DNA from: Stieleria neptunia
GTDB taxonomy: Bacteria; Planctomycetota; Planctomycetia; Pirellulales; Pirellulaceae
Direction: 5' to 3'
DNA length: 64,000 nt
NCBI RefSeq assembly: GCF_007754155.1
Contig: NZ_CP037423.1
Location: forward strand, 3,100,001 to 3,164,000
Part shown: positions 29,950 through 39,207 of the stretch, one piece after another
How the letters are laid out: each line of letters starts with the position of its first letter
How positions within the stretch are numbered: the first letter of the stretch is position 1
The notes under the pieces: model-generated
Told to the model about the DNA's origin: nothing
Databases searched by the model: none
What the model saw: only the letters and a program-made list of their open reading frames with translations
Position numbers and translations under genes: made by a program

Positions 29950-32900
29950 ATGTCAAAGGAATTTACAGTAAGAGACGAGGTCCGACTTCGGCTATCGCAG
30001 CGGCTAGAGCATGCACGGTCGCTCGATGATGTTCGAGACCTCTTTGCAGAGGTGCTGGCCGTACGTGATGTCGTCGGGCATGGTCATTCTGTTAACCTAG
30101 CTAATTCACTTTGCGAGGCAGCGGCCAGTGCTACGCGATCTGCGCCGGAGCAGGTTGCGGAAATCGTGGAGTTTGATGTACTGCCTTTCGTCGTGCTCGA
30201 AGAAGATGATAGTGAGAGTTCTCCGAGGCTTTCGATCGACCAGCAGTACCTGCGTGAGAACATTCGCAACTGGGTGTACCAGTTCCCGCACAGCGTGATG
30301 TTTGAAGTTCGCAACGACGTGTTGCGTGCTCTGGAAGAACGCATTCGCACCTGTCCGCTGAAGCCGTACTTCTGGTGCGTTGCAAGTCTTGGCTATCGCA
30401 CCCAATCTCTCAACACTCTTCTCTGGGAGATCGCTAAATCTGATGGAGCGCATGCCGAAACGGCCGCTTCAGTATTGATTTCAACGGGCTTGAGTATTGA
30501 CGAACACTCCGCGATTCTCGATTTAGCGGAGACACAGATTGAACAGAACGGGGGCACTCATCTTGCGCGAGTTACAATTCAAGAGCTCGTTGGCCCAGAT
30601 CGCCCAGAAATTGCGATCAAGTTTCTCAAATCCTCGTTCGCAGGTGAAAATGAAGAAAAGGAGAAGGGACTGGGTAGGAGCCTCGCAGTCAGCGTTGCAA
30701 CGCGAGCTGTCGATCGCTGTTCGGACCATGATCCGATTCACGATCTCGCTTGGTCACTCCTTCGAGAGCATCCTAAAGAAGTGAGTCAATCGCACGAATA
30801 TTCTTTCCGCTGCAACTCGGCCAGCGTGATCGAAGATCATTTCTGCTGGTTAGCTGAGGTCGACGGCGACGACCAGGCAAATTCGCACCACTGGACTTAC
30901 ATCTACTTGATGCGACTTGCGGAGCTGGTGAAGCCAGCACACCTTGTCGGCTGGCGAAATATAGAAAACGAAGTGGTTCTGAAGCAATTGTCCTCAATTG
31001 TCGCCAGTAGCAGTGGGCATCGAGGGCAGTGGGCTACCACAACATCAAAACTCAAGCCAGATGCGCTTGAAACGCTGCTCGAAATTGGTTTTCTACCGAC
31101 CAGCGAGTTCATTGAAAAATCAGTTGTCGACGAGTCAAGTGGGTTCGTCGCAAGTGATATTGCAAGATTGCTGGCGTGTACATCGGTTGGGCAACTGCCA
31201 TCCCCGTTGCTTGATCTTGTTCGATCTGGTCACCAATCTGATGACGAAGACAATCAACACTTCTTCCGTCACACAGGGCTTATCGCACTGGTTCAGTCGA
31301 GTCGGAGTCGCACCGCATTCGATGCGATCTCCCAGTTTGGATTTGTATACCAGGACGATGTGCTACTCGCTACGGTTGATGCGATTGCCGAGACGGCGAT
31401 CGCTCGGATCGAACAGGGTGACAGCGACATTCCAGAAACGTTGCTTGAGTTGGTATCGAAAGGTGATGCAGAACATCAACGTGAAGCAGCGGCATCCGTC
31501 TTCTGCCGACTTGTGTTGACAGGCTACGTTCGCGGAAAATTATTCGATCGGCTGATTGATCTAGTCGACGACGAATCACTTAAGCCGTTCACACGCGGCG
31601 AAGCACTCGAGGCAATTGCCCGAACTCAGTTCAGCAGTGCAGAGCAGTGGCGAGACCGGATTTGGTCCTACACTCGGTCCCCTGATGAGCCTTTGCATTG
31701 GCGAGCAATGGAGGTTTTTATTCGCCGAGACTGGCTTGATGCAGACAAGGAAATCTGGTTGCTTGATCGGCTAGGTCTCTCGTCGTCTTCCGAGATCGTA
31801 AAGCTTAGCCAGCCTGAGTCTATCGTCGGTTGGCAAGCGTATCTATTGGGATTGATGTATGCCCTGAACGTTCGCAAGTATTCGCACGCGATGGCATCCG
31901 CATTTGAGCGAGCAAAACCCGATGTTTTCTATCAGTTGATACGTCCCGTTTCTCGTGCCGGCAAGTTGAACGCGAATAATGTAGTCGATAGCTTCGCCAG
32001 ACGGGTTCTTTTTCTCAACACCGAATATTCGACGGACACTGGCCTGTTTTTGGTCCTAGCTAAACTGTCACCGTACTCGCTACTTGAAATCGTTGAATCG
32101 AATCAGTGGCAGCGTTGGATGGTCGAAGGTAAAGCCGCCCTATGCGACGCTACTTACGTTGCCCTCTCCGCGATCAAAGAGGACAAGGTCAAAGAGTATT
32201 TGATTTCGTTCATGCAAGATTCAGCTTTCCAGGTTCGTCGGTCGGCCTACCGGGTTTTGTCGCAACTCGACCACGAACAGTTGTTCTCGATCTGTCAACT
32301 CTGGACAGACACTGACAATGTCGAGCTGGAACGACGGGCGGCCGAATTAGTCGAATGGTTACCAAGGGACCACTATCCAGACGGTTTTGTGGGCAAGCTC
32401 GGTTTCCAAAGCCATAGAGAGCCAGCCGTACGAGATGCATTTCAGGATGTGCTGATTCGACGACGACAGCGTGCCTGGGCCGACCAGTATCTCGAAGAAT
32501 TGTTCGTGTTATGTCGCAATCAAAATCCAGACACTGCTGAGTGCTTTCGACTCGTTCGTGCTTTGGGCAAGTTCGGAGACGACGACACAATTCGTCGGAT
32601 CAAGCAATTTGTGAGCCGTGAGCCGTGCCCGATTTGGATTCGCACGCTATTAAAGAGAGCAACAAAGCAGATTGAAAAACAGTGGAAGAAGACTACCGAG
32701 AAGTGGTCTGAACCTTGGTCACATGAGGCTGGCGACATCGAAGAAGTCGACGGTAAATTCGTGCTTTCAGATGGGTCAGAGATCTCGGCCAAAATATTGT
32801 TATGGAGACAGCACCGTTTCGACCAATCCGAAAAATACGCATGGGGTGGCTTGGCCGTCGATCTGTCTGGGCGACTAGGTTTTTGGCACGATGATCGCGA

Positions 32901-33468
32901 AGTGACGCTTGCGATCCATGGACGCGAAAATTCTAGAGTGCTTGTTGGCAACGTCCGATCAAAATCTCGGATCGGAACAGAGATTCGTTTCAACGGGCAG
33001 TCGGAATATCCAGGTCGGGATCGCGTTACTGACCATCCCAAGCTAATGTTCAACCAAGTCTTGGGAGTTCTACAGGAGGCCGAGCTTGCGCTGTCAAAGC
33101 AAGAGGCCGCGCAGATTGCGGAAAGATTACAACCGGCGATTGAAGGTTCGGACTTGGCCACACGACTCGTGTCGCCGGACGATCGCGTATCGTCCAATCT
33201 TCGGACGCCGATAGTCGTACTGATTGTTAGAGTAGTGGCGGATGTCCTTCGAGACCGTGACCCATATTGCCTGAGCATTTGGACGCTTGCAGACCGACTG
33301 CTGGCGACTGACTCTCAACGACTTCGCTTTTCGCCCTCGGACTTAACGGAGTTTTCAAACCTAGTTTTTGACAAGAATGAAAGTGCCGAAGACGAACTGG
33401 TTGTGTGGATTCGTGATCGACTTGCGCCTGCTTCCCACCCTGCAGATGTGCCGCAGCCAAAAGAATGA
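29950..33468 (+). CDS. Giant helical-repeat protein, partner of the STAND NTPase
   Basis: Protein of 1172 residues without signal peptide or membrane segments. It is built of degenerate HEAT/ARM-like helix pairs through most of its length, for example SAFQVRRSAYRVLSQL near 754 and ECFRLVRALGKFGDDDTIRRI near 870. A C-terminal region from about 935 has beta-rich segments and a helical end. No catalytic motif is seen. Its ATG is one base after the NTPase stop, with AAAGGAG upstream, so the two are translationally linked. By analogy with STAND defence proteins it could recognise a phage component; that is inference. Confidence 0.7.
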   Translation: MSKEFTVRDEVRLRLSQRLEHARSLDDVRDLFAEVLAVRDVVGHGHSVNLANSLCEAAASATRSAPEQVAEIVEFDVLPFVVLEEDDSESSPRLSIDQQYLRENIRNWVYQFPHSVMFEVRNDVLRALEERIRTCPLKPYFWCVASLGYRTQSLNTLLWEIAKSDGAHAETAASVLISTGLSIDEHSAILDLAETQIEQNGGTHLARVTIQELVGPDRPEIAIKFLKSSFAGENEEKEKGLGRSLAVSVATRAVDRCSDHDPIHDLAWSLLREHPKEVSQSHEYSFRCNSASVIEDHFCWLAEVDGDDQANSHHWTYIYLMRLAELVKPAHLVGWRNIENEVVLKQLSSIVASSSGHRGQWATTTSKLKPDALETLLEIGFLPTSEFIEKSVVDESSGFVASDIARLLACTSVGQLPSPLLDLVRSGHQSDDEDNQHFFRHTGLIALVQSSRSRTAFDAISQFGFVYQDDVLLATVDAIAETAIARIEQGDSDIPETLLELVSKGDAEHQREAAASVFCRLVLTGYVRGKLFDRLIDLVDDESLKPFTRGEALEAIARTQFSSAEQWRDRIWSYTRSPDEPLHWRAMEVFIRRDWLDADKEIWLLDRLGLSSSSEIVKLSQPESIVGWQAYLLGLMYALNVRKYSHAMASAFERAKPDVFYQLIRPVSRAGKLNANNVVDSFARRVLFLNTEYSTDTGLFLVLAKLSPYSLLEIVESNQWQRWMVEGKAALCDATYVALSAIKEDKVKEYLISFMQDSAFQVRRSAYRVLSQLDHEQLFSICQLWTDTDNVELERRAAELVEWLPRDHYPDGFVGKLGFQSHREPAVRDAFQDVLIRRRQRAWADQYLEELFVLCRNQNPDTAECFRLVRALGKFGDDDTIRRIKQFVSREPCPIWIRTLLKRATKQIEKQWKKTTEKWSEPWSHEAGDIEEVDGKFVLSDGSEISAKILLWRQHRFDQSEKYAWGGLAVDLSGRLGFWHDDREVTLAIHGRENSRVLVGNVRSKSRIGTEIRFNGQSEYPGRDRVTDHPKLMFNQVLGVLQEAELALSKQEAAQIAERLQPAIEGSDLATRLVSPDDRVSSNLRTPIVVLIVRVVADVLRDRDPYCLSIWTLADRLLATDSQRLRFSPSDLTEFSNLVFDKNESAEDELVVWIRDRLAPASHPADVPQPKE

Positions 33469-33478
33469 GGGAACACGA

Positions 33479-33745
33479 TTAAGCTGCCTGACGCTGACGG
33501 CCACCCGATGAAGTCAATGCAGCAGCAAGTGCTGACTTTTGTGATACCGCAGTTTTCTCAAATCCGCAAGCGAACTTGCCTAGCCACGCCGCTTGTTCTT
33601 CGGGCGAAAATGCGGACATGGCGGATTCAAAGCACTCTTCAGAGACCGTGTGACCAAGAGCAATGTCGATCCTTGCAGATTTGCAAGCACGCGCCGTTTC
33701 GTCATGGTAATCGCAGTATTTGCGAAAGATTTGAGGATCGTTCAA
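33479..33745 (-). CDS. Small hypothetical protein
   Basis: A possible 88-residue protein (TTG start) with a mixed charged N-terminus and an Ala-rich C-terminus, convergent with the repeat gene. No family is recognised and the ribosome site is weak. It may be spurious. Confidence 0.3.
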   Translation of the reverse strand: MNDPQIFRKYCDYHDETARACKSARIDIALGHTVSEECFESAMSAFSPEEQAAWLGKFACGFEKTAVSQKSALAAALTSSGGRQRQAA

Positions 33746-33957
33746 CTTGGGAGACTCCTGTTTTCGGGCGAGATCAATTGATACGCAATTGTTGACAACG
33801 ACGTCCAGAGAGGTTTTTTCGCCAATCTTGCGTCGGGTGCATGTCAGCTTTTGCGATGGCCCAGAAATGGCAAAAAAAGCTGAATAGGAGTTTCCCAGGT
33901 TCCTCGGTTAAACTGCGGTGATTGTCGATTACCTGGTAGCCAAATGGAGATGATCGC

Positions 33958-34191
33958 ATGGACGCGACTGAAGCTTAGCTCAAAGAAAAACTTGAGCACC
34001 ACCTTGAGCAATGGAGATGGCGTCCCCACTTCGACCAAATTGAGCTGCCCGCTCACGCCCTGGGCCAACGATTCAGCCGCGCCATCCAAGAAGAACTAGC
34101 CCGCGAGGTCGCCCTGGAAGATCTCGGCAGGCTGTACTGTCCAGTCGACCAAGCTCGGAAGCCGAAGGATCTATTGGGCGAACGAAATTGA
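33958..34191 (+). pseudogene. Decayed small gene with in-frame amber codon
   Basis: An ATG-started frame has TAG as its seventh codon but then stays open for about 70 codons (HHLEQWRWRPHFDQIELP, LYCPVDQARKPKDLL). The protein-like composition suggests a broken small gene. The family is not recognised. No gene is seen in 34192-34328. Confidence 0.3.
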
Positions 34192-34328
34192 ACTGAACCG
34201 ACTTAAGAAACTTGTAGCGCATCGGCCCAACGGTAAGACGGCGATGCCGCAGTCATTGATAAGTCCCACAGCCAAAATGCCGTAAACGCTAGCAAAAAAC
34301 TACCTACGAACAACGGAAACAAGGAGGG

Positions 34329-34664
34329 TTCTGTGAACAATTCGTCAAACGCGTCGCCACGGGAAGGAAGAACTGGCTATTTAAGGGCTCGGTGGCTTCA
34401 GGAGAGCGAGCAGCGAACCTGCTAACGATCATTGGCAGCGCGATCCGCAACGACTTGGACGTGCGAGCGTACTTGGGCGATGTCTTACGGAGGGCGCTCG
34501 CCGGCGAGACCGACTGGTCCGTACTGACTCCCCACGCATGGAAAGCTGAGCCCCCTGAATTGATTCGCGAGTACCGATCGGACGAGCGTCGCCAAGCGGC
34601 CGACCGCAAGCGCACCCGCCGAGCCCGGCGCCGCCTCCTCAACAAGTCAACTAGGCGTCGCTAA
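34329..34664 (+). pseudogene. IS66 transposase (TnpC) C-terminal fragment
   Basis: The frame encodes FCEQFVKRVATGRKNWLFKGS and SAIRNDLDVRAYLGDVL, which align with the C-terminal ~110 residues of the intact TnpC at 61099-62937 (NNSCEQLMKQVALGRKNWLFLGS, SAIRNDLDVAAYLEDVL). The upstream part is missing, so this is a relic of a different, diverged IS66 element. The 387 bases after it (34665-35051) show no gene. Confidence 0.8.
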
Positions 34665-35051
34665 CCGGTTCTGGTATACGGTTACCACATCTACGGCTAC
34701 GACGGCAGTCGAGAATTTACGGATGCACTGACTTGGCTGATAGCCTCTGTGATCCGACACCGATCAAGTCTTGACGAATTCGATTCGCAGTGGGTCACGG
34801 CGCAGCGACAAATTGCGAAAGAGCGCAAATCGAACCAGCCAAAACATCCGCCTCGGTTTGTCCAACTTCGCTCATTTTCATGTTGCGCGATATCGCATCG
34901 GTGTGGGACGGCGCCCAGCGGCAGCCACGATCGATCGTGGCATAATACGGTGTGCTGGAACAGCATCGATGAACTTTCACCTAGCCCGGTCGACGGTGAT
35001 GGGGATCGATCTGCGATAGCCGATAGATGTGCCAAATTCGCGCCGTTAGTT

Positions 35052-38000
35052 CTAACTATTTAACGCGACGTCCCTCCATCGCCGGACACTCATCACATCA
35101 AACCGCTTGCCATCAAACACAATCTGACTAACCTGCTTCTCGCCGTTGTTGGTGATACGTCGCAGTTCTTCGCGGATGTCCACCCACTGGATCTCACCAG
35201 AGGAGTTCCGAATTAACAGCATCACCGGCTCGGCGTGTTCCATCCAGTACTTGGCCTGCCGCTGGTTGAAACTCTTGAAGATCGCCTGCCCGTCCTTCTT
35301 GCGAGTCGTCAGGAAAGATTCGCCCGACTTCAGTTGCAGCCAGACTCTCTTTGCACTCGCTTGGCCATCGTCGTTTTTAAACTCGACTTCGGCGTCGAGA
35401 CCCCAGTCGCTTACCTGAATCTCGCGACAGATCTGACCGGCGAGGGCCACGGTCGAAATCACCTCACCGACGAGCACTCGTTCTTTGCTTTCTGCGTCCA
35501 GTTTAATCTTCACCGCATCGCGTAGATCCTGAACACGTTGTCGGATATCGTCGTCGGCGAAGCGTTCTTCAAGTTCGTCCCATAGGCACAGTGTCGCGCC
35601 GCACCTCTGGCACTGGAGTTCGGCAGATTCACCGCATTCTTCGAGTCGCTCCATGGCCACGTCACGGTTGGCAGTCGTCCCACACGGATTTCCTCGGTAG
35701 TCGTTGAGGCAAACATAGTGACGAAAACGCCGAACATCATTGCCTGACTGAAGGAGGTGTTCGTGGATGTACTTGCTAAAAATGATCTTTTCTGCAACGG
35801 GCATGTCCTCGGCAAAGAATGCCTGAAGTTCACCTTGTCCCTCGGGCTTGCGAATAAGACGCAAACCCAGTGACTTCTCACCGGCCTGCGTCTTGAAGTT
35901 CGCGGCGTTTCTCCACAGATTGTCGTGAGTGAACTCGCGTGTGTGGTGAAGCTTGACAACAAGCGTGGCGTAGATCTCGTCAAGGAAACCGTTGAACGTG
36001 TAGCTCACCTGAACCGCTGGCGTAAGGCTTGGCTCCTGCCGTTCGCGACGATAGTAACTTGGGAACATCAACAGCATCTGGCCAGACTCTGCCTGATGCC
36101 GAATGCACAATCCGCGTTCCACCAGAATCTGGTGCATTGCCAACAGCACAAACTGCTCCTCGTCTTTTGGCAGTCGTTCGGCTGAAGAGTGATACGTCAG
36201 GTCGCCATCCAGCACGCGTTTTTCGGAAATGCAACCGCGATCAAACTCGTCTTCCCGAACCGTTTGAATCACGGCTTGAGCGTAGGCGTTGATGCGCTCC
36301 GGTTGCAGAAGAACCCAACTTCCGAATGCCAGTTCCCAAACGACTCCCGGCCCTGCCAGCAGGCCAACGACTGCCTTAAGTTCCGCATCGGTGAACCTCG
36401 TGTCCTCTCCCTGCATACGGAGCGTCAGGACCTCTCGAAATTCTTTGAAACGGAGCAGCACACGCCCCTCATCCTTGAGGTGGATAATTTCGTCCTTCAG
36501 CCGTTTGAAGAGCACAGGTGAACTGCGCCACGGTATGTTGTCCCAACTAATGCCGTCTATAATCGCTTGCTTGAGTTCTTTGCAGCCTTCATCTTCCTTG
36601 GCACTGGTTGGGTAGTAGCCAGCATATCCCCGCTCCTTTACGAAGCTGTCAACCTGCGATCGAGCCACGCGCAGCCCGCCAGCATCGCAGCGTCCAGCGA
36701 CCAGCAGCTTCGTCATTTTGTCGTGTTCGGGTTTGCCTTTGTCGACCCGACTGAGGTCGCGGTCCCACTGCCCCAGTGTCTCGAACACATCGTCCTTCTG
36801 CGGATCAAAGACCAGCGCCGCCACCTGCGTTTGATCCATATAGAGCTGGTGAATCAACCGCTGATCGGCCTGCCCCCCAAAGTCCCACAGCCAGACCTCC
36901 CGCTTTACATTCATCGCGGTGGGATCCTGCCCCAGACCGTCCTCATCAATGCGTCGCATCGTTGCTGCGGTTTCTTCGTCGCCATCGGGCAGGGGTTGTT
37001 TCCACTGCGTGGACCACGCTCCGACCGTGGAGTCGGTTTCTCTGAAAGTGTCCAGAGCGAGCCGGTTCGAAAGCCCAGTTTTGCCTGCGTGGCTGTCGCC
37101 AACCAATATCACCTTAGCATTCGTGTATTGTGTACCAATATCATGGCCAGGATTTGCGAGGAGTGCTTCAGATTGAACTTCCCAGATCCGGACGGCACGC
37201 TCTTTGAGTCCCAACGTCGCGAGTCCCTTACCATCGGGTGAAAACGAAATACCGGGAACGTCGAACATATCCTCTTGAGTTGATTCGCTAATCTCAGCCA
37301 CTGTTCGCCAAGTGTCAGTTCTCCAAACGAGGACTCGACCGTCATATGACTTCGATGCCATGAGCCTTCCATCGGGCGAATACGAAAGACTGACGACGGC
37401 TCCTGTGTGACCTTCCAAAATACGGTTCTTCCGTGGCTCAGCAAGGTCCCAGATGTGAAGCGTCGTATCCAACGACCCCGATGCCAGCTGCGGCCCCACG
37501 CAAGGGGATACTGCGAGTGAATATACCATATCGTCATGTCCACGAAGCACTTTGACGCATCGCTGCTCGCGCATATTCCAGAGTCGAAGCGTTCGATCAT
37601 CAGATGCGGAAACTAGCCAAAGATCTTCTTTAGCTTTAAACCAAGCAAGACAGTTTACTGGGCGTTCGTGATCCTCGAACCAATGCAGGTGCCTGCCGTC
37701 CTTGGCGTTCCATATTCCAATGGTGGAGTCTTGTGAAGCAGTTGCTATGAAACGACCGCACGGCGACCATGCGACGTCGTTCACCCACTTTTTGTGTCCA
37801 CGGAGTCGGCGACTTGCCCTCGTGGACTTCAACGTCCAAACGCTTGCCGTTGAATCGATGGAGCCCACGGCGATTCTCTTTCCATCTGGTGACCAGTCCA
37901 AACTCATTGCAGGTTCACGATGCGCGGTAATGGTGCGGAACTGCGTTCCTTGCTGAACGTCCCAAATCTTGACACGTCCATCTTTCGATGGAGCGGCAAC

Positions 38001-38570
38001 GTATCTACCGTTTGGTGACCATGCGATACGCCCGACTTCCTCGTCGTGCTTGCATATGTGTCGAAGCACTAAACCAGAGGCAACGAATTCTCCTACTGAG
38101 ACATCATGCGGTGAACGTTGAGCATGGGTTGCTGGCGGCTCGGTCGCCGCTGACAAGCTACGCGAAGCCAAAGCCTTGAGCAACTTCGGATATTCTGTCT
38201 CGCGTTGGTTCCGCCAGTCGATGTAGCTTAACTGCGAGAGCGAGCCTTTGATATCGGCGTCGTCGAGCCTGACTGGAATGAATCGTCGGCTTTGGTTGAG
38301 CGGGTCTTTGAAGCGGTAGGTGTGGCTCTCCAACTGTGCCCAGTCTGAGCCGAACGCTTCAGCTGACATGCAGAGCACCAGCACGCGGGAGTGCTCCAGT
38401 CCGTTCTCGATCTTCGCCGGGATGCTGTCGCCCGGCCTGATCTCCCACTCATCAAACCAAACCCGCACCCCGTCCGACTTTAGCCGGTTTGCAAGGTCAC
38501 GCACCGCGACCTTATTATTTGAACTGTGGCTCAGGAAGGCATCCCATTCGAAGTCGGATTCCGTACTCAC
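35052..38570 (-). CDS. TIR-WD40-Roc-COR protein with C-terminal DUF4365-like nuclease
   Basis: Protein of 1172 residues. The TIR domain covers 7-138 (DAFLSHSS, then SDWAQLE with E81 as likely NADase glutamate). A seven-bladed WD40 propeller spans about 171-466, its blades ending IWD, VWT, IWN, LWN, IWD, VWR and IWE. A Roc-type GTPase has P-loop GDSHAGKT at 491-498 and DFGGQ at 563-567. A COR-like helical region follows, then a Cys cluster (CQRCG near 990). The last ~120 residues have GLDAEVEF...WLQLKSGESF, the D-E-QxK pattern of DUF4365 nucleases. It therefore has two potential effectors, NAD cleavage and DNA cleavage, around a GTPase switch. Start is GTG at 38570. Confidence 0.82.
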   Translation of the reverse strand: MSTESDFEWDAFLSHSSNNKVAVRDLANRLKSDGVRVWFDEWEIRPGDSIPAKIENGLEHSRVLVLCMSAEAFGSDWAQLESHTYRFKDPLNQSRRFIPVRLDDADIKGSLSQLSYIDWRNQRETEYPKLLKALASRSLSAATEPPATHAQRSPHDVSVGEFVASGLVLRHICKHDEEVGRIAWSPNGRYVAAPSKDGRVKIWDVQQGTQFRTITAHREPAMSLDWSPDGKRIAVGSIDSTASVWTLKSTRASRRLRGHKKWVNDVAWSPCGRFIATASQDSTIGIWNAKDGRHLHWFEDHERPVNCLAWFKAKEDLWLVSASDDRTLRLWNMREQRCVKVLRGHDDMVYSLAVSPCVGPQLASGSLDTTLHIWDLAEPRKNRILEGHTGAVVSLSYSPDGRLMASKSYDGRVLVWRTDTWRTVAEISESTQEDMFDVPGISFSPDGKGLATLGLKERAVRIWEVQSEALLANPGHDIGTQYTNAKVILVGDSHAGKTGLSNRLALDTFRETDSTVGAWSTQWKQPLPDGDEETAATMRRIDEDGLGQDPTAMNVKREVWLWDFGGQADQRLIHQLYMDQTQVAALVFDPQKDDVFETLGQWDRDLSRVDKGKPEHDKMTKLLVAGRCDAGGLRVARSQVDSFVKERGYAGYYPTSAKEDEGCKELKQAIIDGISWDNIPWRSSPVLFKRLKDEIIHLKDEGRVLLRFKEFREVLTLRMQGEDTRFTDAELKAVVGLLAGPGVVWELAFGSWVLLQPERINAYAQAVIQTVREDEFDRGCISEKRVLDGDLTYHSSAERLPKDEEQFVLLAMHQILVERGLCIRHQAESGQMLLMFPSYYRRERQEPSLTPAVQVSYTFNGFLDEIYATLVVKLHHTREFTHDNLWRNAANFKTQAGEKSLGLRLIRKPEGQGELQAFFAEDMPVAEKIIFSKYIHEHLLQSGNDVRRFRHYVCLNDYRGNPCGTTANRDVAMERLEECGESAELQCQRCGATLCLWDELEERFADDDIRQRVQDLRDAVKIKLDAESKERVLVGEVISTVALAGQICREIQVSDWGLDAEVEFKNDDGQASAKRVWLQLKSGESFLTTRKKDGQAIFKSFNQRQAKYWMEHAEPVMLLIRNSSGEIQWVDIREELRRITNNGEKQVSQIVFDGKRFDVMSVRRWRDVALNS

Positions 38571-39207
38571 TTTCTAGTCGTGCCCGCGCTAAAGGAATGG
38601 ATGCAATTATCTAGCATTTATTCTACGTAAATTGGCGCTCGCCGGTACCTACCCAACTACGCCTCTTCCCCCAGTTGGTCGGATGGCGAATCACCATCAC
38701 TGATGCGGCAGTAGAAGCTGACAGTCCATCACCTTTGCGGGTTGCTCTCTTTTCTAATCGATTCTTTGGCAGCTACCGATTTGCTCAAATATGTGGAAAG
38801 AACCTGTGGATGTGGGCTGTCTAACTTGGGAACACCGACGCGACTTTCCGCTTCCTCGAAATCGTCGAAGTTGCATCGTTTGCTCTGAATTGGAACTGTT
38901 CGGAATTCGCGAAAGTCGTCGACCGACGTTGGTTCGCATCTACAACCAAACATTTGGCTCGGAGTCTGGCCGCACCCGAAACTATCCAGGCTAACGTCAG
39001 CGCCTCCGTCAATCTCACGACTTTCGCTGTTCAGCGTAGTCTCATCCGACGAGTTAAGATGTTGTGAACGATCATGCCAATGATGTCTACCGCGAGGGGT
39101 GACCGACGTGCGTCGCCCGATCCAGCGAGTACTGGCCTGATCGAATCCTCCCACTGGTCGGAATCACTTGCTAACAAGCACACCCAATAGGAACGTGCGA
39201 GATCAAC
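38571..39207. other. Divergent intergenic region
   Basis: About 640 bases between the TIR gene and the nuclease-like gene at 39208. Only short frames with shadow-like composition are present. It should contain both promoters; none could be assigned with confidence. Confidence 0.4.

Noticed and set aside
38571..39207. 141-codon minus-strand frame between the TIR and nuclease-like genes
   Set aside because: Composition and lack of a ribosome site suggest a chance frame in a divergent promoter region.
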